DNA from: Alphaproteobacteria bacterium
Lineage (GTDB): Bacteria; Pseudomonadota; Alphaproteobacteria; SHVP01
Direction of reading: 5' to 3'
DNA length: 7,848 nucleotides
NCBI GenBank assembly: GCA_026421105.1
Contig: JAPKDI010000047.1
Coordinates: 1-7,848 of the forward strand
Shown: one piece after another, positions 6,860 to 7,848 of the stretch
How the letters are laid out: every line of letters begins with the position of its first letter
How positions within the stretch are numbered: position 1 is the first letter of the stretch
The notes under the pieces: model-generated
Told to the model about the DNA's origin: nothing
Seen by the model: the letters and a program-made list of their open reading frames with translations, nothing else
The model's database searches: none
Translations under genes and position numbers: made by a program

Positions 6860-7848
6860 ATGAACGACGAATGGGACGTTATTGTTGTGGGCGCCGGCAC
6901 AGCCGGCATTCCGACTGCAATCTTTGCCGGACAGCGGGGCGCCAGCGTTCTGTTGATTGAAGCCGATAATCGAATTGGCGGCACGCTGCATTGGTCGAGT
7001 GGCCAAATGACGGCCGCTGGCACCAAGCTGCAAAAAAAGCATGGCATTATCGACGACCCAGAATGGCACATCGATGACTGTCAGCGCATTTCGAACGGCG
7101 AGCTTCACCCAACTCTGGGACGGCTGGCTATTGAGAATGCGGCGGATAGCTTCGACTGGTTAACCGATAACGGCCTCGAACCAGCCCCAGGACTAGACCT
7201 CCCCGTCGCCGGTTGGGGGCATGAACCTCACCGTACTCGACGTTACGCATGGGGCGAGAACGGTGGCATTTCGGTTCTCGAAGCAATGCAACCACTGCTT
7301 GATCACGAAATCGGCCGCGGCACCGTAACGCTGAGCCTCGAAACCAAGATGACCAAGCTGCTCACCAAGGACGGTGCCGTGATCGGCGTTGAAGTCGAGG
7401 CACGTGACGGCACAAAAGCCGAAGTGCTCGGCCAAAATGTCGTGTTGACGACGGGTGGGTACGCGGCGAACCTCGACCTATGGAAGGAGCTGACGCCACA
7501 ATATCCGTTGCGGTCGTACTGTAATCCGTACTCCCGTGGCGAAGGTCTCGTCGCAGCCCGCGAGATCGGCGCTCGGGTAAATGGGGGTGAAAAATTTTTG
7601 TGTTCCTTTGCCGGCGTGATGCAGGACCTCGATGATCCACTTTCGGCGCGTATCGGCGTCAAGCTCAACCCACACTTCCGGCCCCCATGGGAAATTTTTA
7701 TCAACCGCGCGGGCAAAAGGTTCGTGCGCGAAGATCATCCGAGCGTTGATCACCGTGAACATGCGCTTCTCGACCAAGACGGTATGGAAATGTTTATCGT
7801 GTTTGACGAAGGCATCCGTCAGAATTCGCCGCATTTCCACGCGGACAT
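6860..7848 (+). CDS. FAD-dependent oxidoreductase, fumarate reductase/ketosteroid dehydrogenase class, 3' end outside window
   Basis: N-terminal 329 codons of a flavoprotein with the FAD_binding_2 architecture; such proteins usually have 450-570 residues, so a third or more is missing. The dinucleotide fold is clear: DVIVVGAGTAG at 6-16, Glu34 at the end of the second strand (VLLIEAD) for the ribose, and the NRIGGTLHWSSGQ flavin loop. Later, VVLTTGGYAAN closes the FAD domain, and WEIFINRAGKRFVRED resembles the capping-domain segment that contributes an active-site arginine in fumarate reductases. Family members reduce or dehydrogenate C-C bonds in organic acids, steroids or related substrates. 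No signal peptide or haem motif is seen, so it is probably cytoplasmic. AAGGGG at 6847-6852, seven bases before the ATG, supports the start. The substrate cannot be assigned from this part. Confidence 0.88.
   Translation, partial: MNDEWDVIVVGAGTAGIPTAIFAGQRGASVLLIEADNRIGGTLHWSSGQMTAAGTKLQKKHGIIDDPEWHIDDCQRISNGELHPTLGRLAIENAADSFDWLTDNGLEPAPGLDLPVAGWGHEPHRTRRYAWGENGGISVLEAMQPLLDHEIGRGTVTLSLETKMTKLLTKDGAVIGVEVEARDGTKAEVLGQNVVLTTGGYAANLDLWKELTPQYPLRSYCNPYSRGEGLVAAREIGARVNGGEKFLCSFAGVMQDLDDPLSARIGVKLNPHFRPPWEIFINRAGKRFVREDHPSVDHREHALLDQDGMEMFIVFDEGIRQNSPHFHAD

Noticed and set aside
6698..7108. Minus-strand 136-residue frame over the intergenic region and the flavoprotein start
   Set aside because: It is antisense to the unmistakable FAD-binding motif and has no family resemblance or good ribosome site.

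Overview
The window is a GC-rich stretch of bacterial chromosome or contig, most likely proteobacterial. That placement rests on the sequence of the heterotetrameric sarcosine oxidase subunits, the LysR regulator and the TauD-type dioxygenase, and cannot be narrowed to a genus by reading alone. It carries seven protein genes, two of them cut by the window edges. I found no RNA gene, insertion sequence or CRISPR array.

Left block (1-4443, all on the minus strand): a compact operon read from right to left. It begins with an isochorismatase-fold hydrolase that best fits N-carbamoylsarcosine amidohydrolase, followed by soxB, soxD and soxA (beta, delta and alpha subunits of sarcosine oxidase). soxA is open at the left edge after 727 codons; soxG would be expected just outside. 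Spacings are 19 bp, 7 bp and a 4-bp ATGA overlap. The two activities are consecutive: the amidase would release sarcosine, and the oxidase would demethylate it to glycine, passing the methyl carbon to tetrahydrofolate and the electrons to oxygen. This is the last part of the N-methylhydantoin branch of creatinine breakdown. The earlier enzymes (creatinine deiminase, N-methylhydantoin hydrolase) are not in the window.

Middle (4444-5449): a 112-bp divergent intergenic region with an AT-rich inverted repeat, then a LysR-type regulator on the plus strand, arranged as the probable regulator of the operon.

Right block (5446-7848): a TauD/TfdA-family Fe(II)/2-oxoglutarate dioxygenase on the minus strand, whose stop codon lies in the same CTAG as the regulator's stop. 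A 343-bp intergenic region with a perfect 12-bp palindrome follows, then a plus-strand flavoprotein of the fumarate reductase/ketosteroid dehydrogenase FAD-binding class, cut by the right edge. The substrates of these last two enzymes cannot be read from the sequence. Their position suggests they feed, or share regulation with, an N-methylated-compound pathway, but that is inference.
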